Assembly: GCA_946538475.1 (NCBI GenBank)
Contig: CAMNGN010000108.1
Span: forward strand, 1-6,445
Reading direction: 5' to 3'
From: an uncultured Blautia sp.
GTDB taxonomy: Bacteria; Bacillota; Clostridia; Lachnospirales; Lachnospiraceae
Length of the DNA: 6,445 bases
Below, one piece after another: positions 5,299 to 6,445 of this stretch. The translations under genes were made by a program, and so were the position numbers. The notes below the pieces were generated by a model that was given only the letters and a program-made list of their open reading frames with translations, did not search any database and was not told the DNA's origin. Each line of letters opens with the position of its first letter. The stretch's first letter is position 1.

Positions 5299-6445
5299 AT
5301 GATTCCACTGAAGGACCGTCATATCGTAAAGGGAATCCGCCGAATGCAGCAGGAGTACGCTGCGTTGGCGGATAATGAGTTATGCAGGCAGGCGCAGTTA
5401 CTCCGGGGCTTTCTGCCGAAAGAGATCAGGGAAAGGTTGTTTGCGCTCACGGCGGTTGCGATTCATCGCACACTGGGCTTTGAACCATTTGACGAACAGC
5501 TGTACGGCGCACTGGCAATGGCTGACGGATATACCGCTCAGATGCAGACGGGTCAGGGGAAAACCGTGACCGCAATCTTTCCTGCCATGCTTTATGCCTG
5601 CTCGGGGCCGGCATGGATCTCGACCGCGAATCCCTATCTTGCGAGGCGCGACTGCGAGTGGATGCGCCCGGTATATGAGCGGCTGGGCTTCTCCGTTGGG
5701 GTGACTGCCGCCGGAATGAGTCATAGCGAGAAGCAGGAGGCCTATCGCCGGGATATCCTGTACGGGGCCAACAGCGAGTTCGGTTTTGACTATCTGCGGG
5801 ATCAGCTGCTGATCGATGCCGGACAGCAGCTCCAGAAAGAACCCTACTTCATGCTTGTGGATGAGGTGGACAGCATCCTGCTGGATGAGGCCGTGACACC
5901 GATGATCCTGTCTGCTTCCGGAGCTCGACCGAATCAGAACCTGTTGGCCGTGGATCGATTTGTCAGCTGGCTGAAATCGGCTGAAATCCAGCAGCTGGAC
6001 CGTGAGGATGACTATGCGGAGCTGGATGAATCGGTCGATTATGTCGTACTGAAGCGAGAGAAAACAGCGGTCCTCACCTCACTGGGGCAGAAGCATGCCG
6101 AGCAGTTTTTCCGGATTCCGGATCTTACACAGAATCAGACTCTGTACCACCTGATCTATCAGGCCCTCCAGGCGCACGGAACGCTGCATCGAGATGCGGA
6201 TTATATTGTCAAGGACGGCAGCCTCCAGATCGTTGACCCTCATACCGGGCGTGTCATGGAAGGCAGGCGGTACTGCAACGGCCTCTGGCAGGCGCTGGAG
6301 GTAAAAGAGCGTTTGGATATTCTCCAGGAGAGCAGAACGGCGGCTTCGATTTCATACCAACAGTATTACAGGCGCTTTCCGCATCTGGCCGGTATGACCG
6401 GGACGGCTTGGGAGGGGAGAGAGGAACTGGGAAAGGTCTATCGTA
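5299..6445 (+). CDS. Divergent SecA-family translocase ATPase, N-terminal part (3' end outside window)
   Basis: SecA drives preproteins through the SecY channel using ATP. The visible 382 residues cover the first nucleotide-binding domain, interrupted by the preprotein cross-linking domain. In order: FDEQLYGALAMADGYTAQ (64-81), Walker A MQTGQGKT (82-89), NPYLARRDCEWM (111-122), EFGFDYLRD (160-168), Walker B VDEVDSILLDEA (187-198), cross-linking region about 208-300, DYIVKDG (301-307), DPHTGRVMEGRRY (313-325) and AGMTGTA (364-370). Differences from housekeeping SecA are GQGKT instead of GEGKT, DEAVTP where DEARTP is usual, and an N-terminus roughly 15-20 residues shorter before the FDxQL motif. 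These favour an accessory (SecA2-like) protein. The ATG at 5299 has GAGG 11 bases upstream, a loose spacing. It begins 155 bases after the molybdopterin-domain gene in the same direction. A partner SecY2 is not visible. Confidence 0.8.
   Translation, partial: MIPLKDRHIVKGIRRMQQEYAALADNELCRQAQLLRGFLPKEIRERLFALTAVAIHRTLGFEPFDEQLYGALAMADGYTAQMQTGQGKTVTAIFPAMLYACSGPAWISTANPYLARRDCEWMRPVYERLGFSVGVTAAGMSHSEKQEAYRRDILYGANSEFGFDYLRDQLLIDAGQQLQKEPYFMLVDEVDSILLDEAVTPMILSASGARPNQNLLAVDRFVSWLKSAEIQQLDREDDYAELDESVDYVVLKREKTAVLTSLGQKHAEQFFRIPDLTQNQTLYHLIYQALQAHGTLHRDADYIVKDGSLQIVDPHTGRVMEGRRYCNGLWQALEVKERLDILQESRTAASISYQQYYRRFPHLAGMTGTAWEGREELGKVYR

Noticed and set aside
1..6445. CRISPR arrays, tRNA or rRNA genes
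   Set aside because: No regularly spaced repeats and no tRNA- or rRNA-like sequence were seen on either strand.

Overview
The window looks like a chromosomal segment of a low-to-mid GC anaerobic Bacillota (Firmicutes) bacterium, probably from a gut-type clostridial or erysipelotrichial lineage. This rests on the families present (an IS1182-type transposase, a DUF4491 membrane protein, strong AAGGAG-type ribosome binding sites) and is an inference, not a species call.

Layout. Positions 1-578 hold the 3' part of an IS1182-family transposase, cut by the window edge, followed by two hairpins; the second is a strong terminator that may mark the right end of the element. On the minus strand, 756-1043 encodes a DUF4491 small membrane protein whose stop lies within 10 bases of that terminator. 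Positions 1044-1308 form a divergent control region: a leftward promoter, a bidirectional terminator, a rightward promoter, and a roughly 115-base structured leader that can fold in two mutually exclusive ways.

The core of the window is a three-gene rightward cluster. (1) 1309-2835 encodes a secreted 508-residue protein with three c-type heme sites (CTACH, CFGCH, CESCH), a sulfite-oxidase-like molybdopterin domain and a C-terminal Ig-like Mo-co dimerisation domain. (2) 2953-4083 encodes a ResB/Ccs1-like System II cytochrome c biogenesis protein, the expected helper for heme attachment. (3) 4136-5143 encodes a secreted 335-residue protein with the same molybdopterin plus Ig-like architecture but no heme site. 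Hairpins separate all three genes and the last is followed by a near-perfect palindrome. Together they suggest an extracytoplasmic redox system: heme and non-heme paralogues plus a dedicated heme-attachment subunit. Substrate and electron direction cannot be read from the sequence.

Positions 5299-6445 begin a divergent SecA-family ATPase that runs off the right edge. It sits directly after two Sec-exported proteins, but a functional link is only a hypothesis.

The most notable point is a biosynthetic puzzle. The heme/molybdopterin fusion carries a Sec-type signal peptide with no twin arginine, although molybdenum-cofactor enzymes are normally folded in the cytoplasm and exported by Tat.
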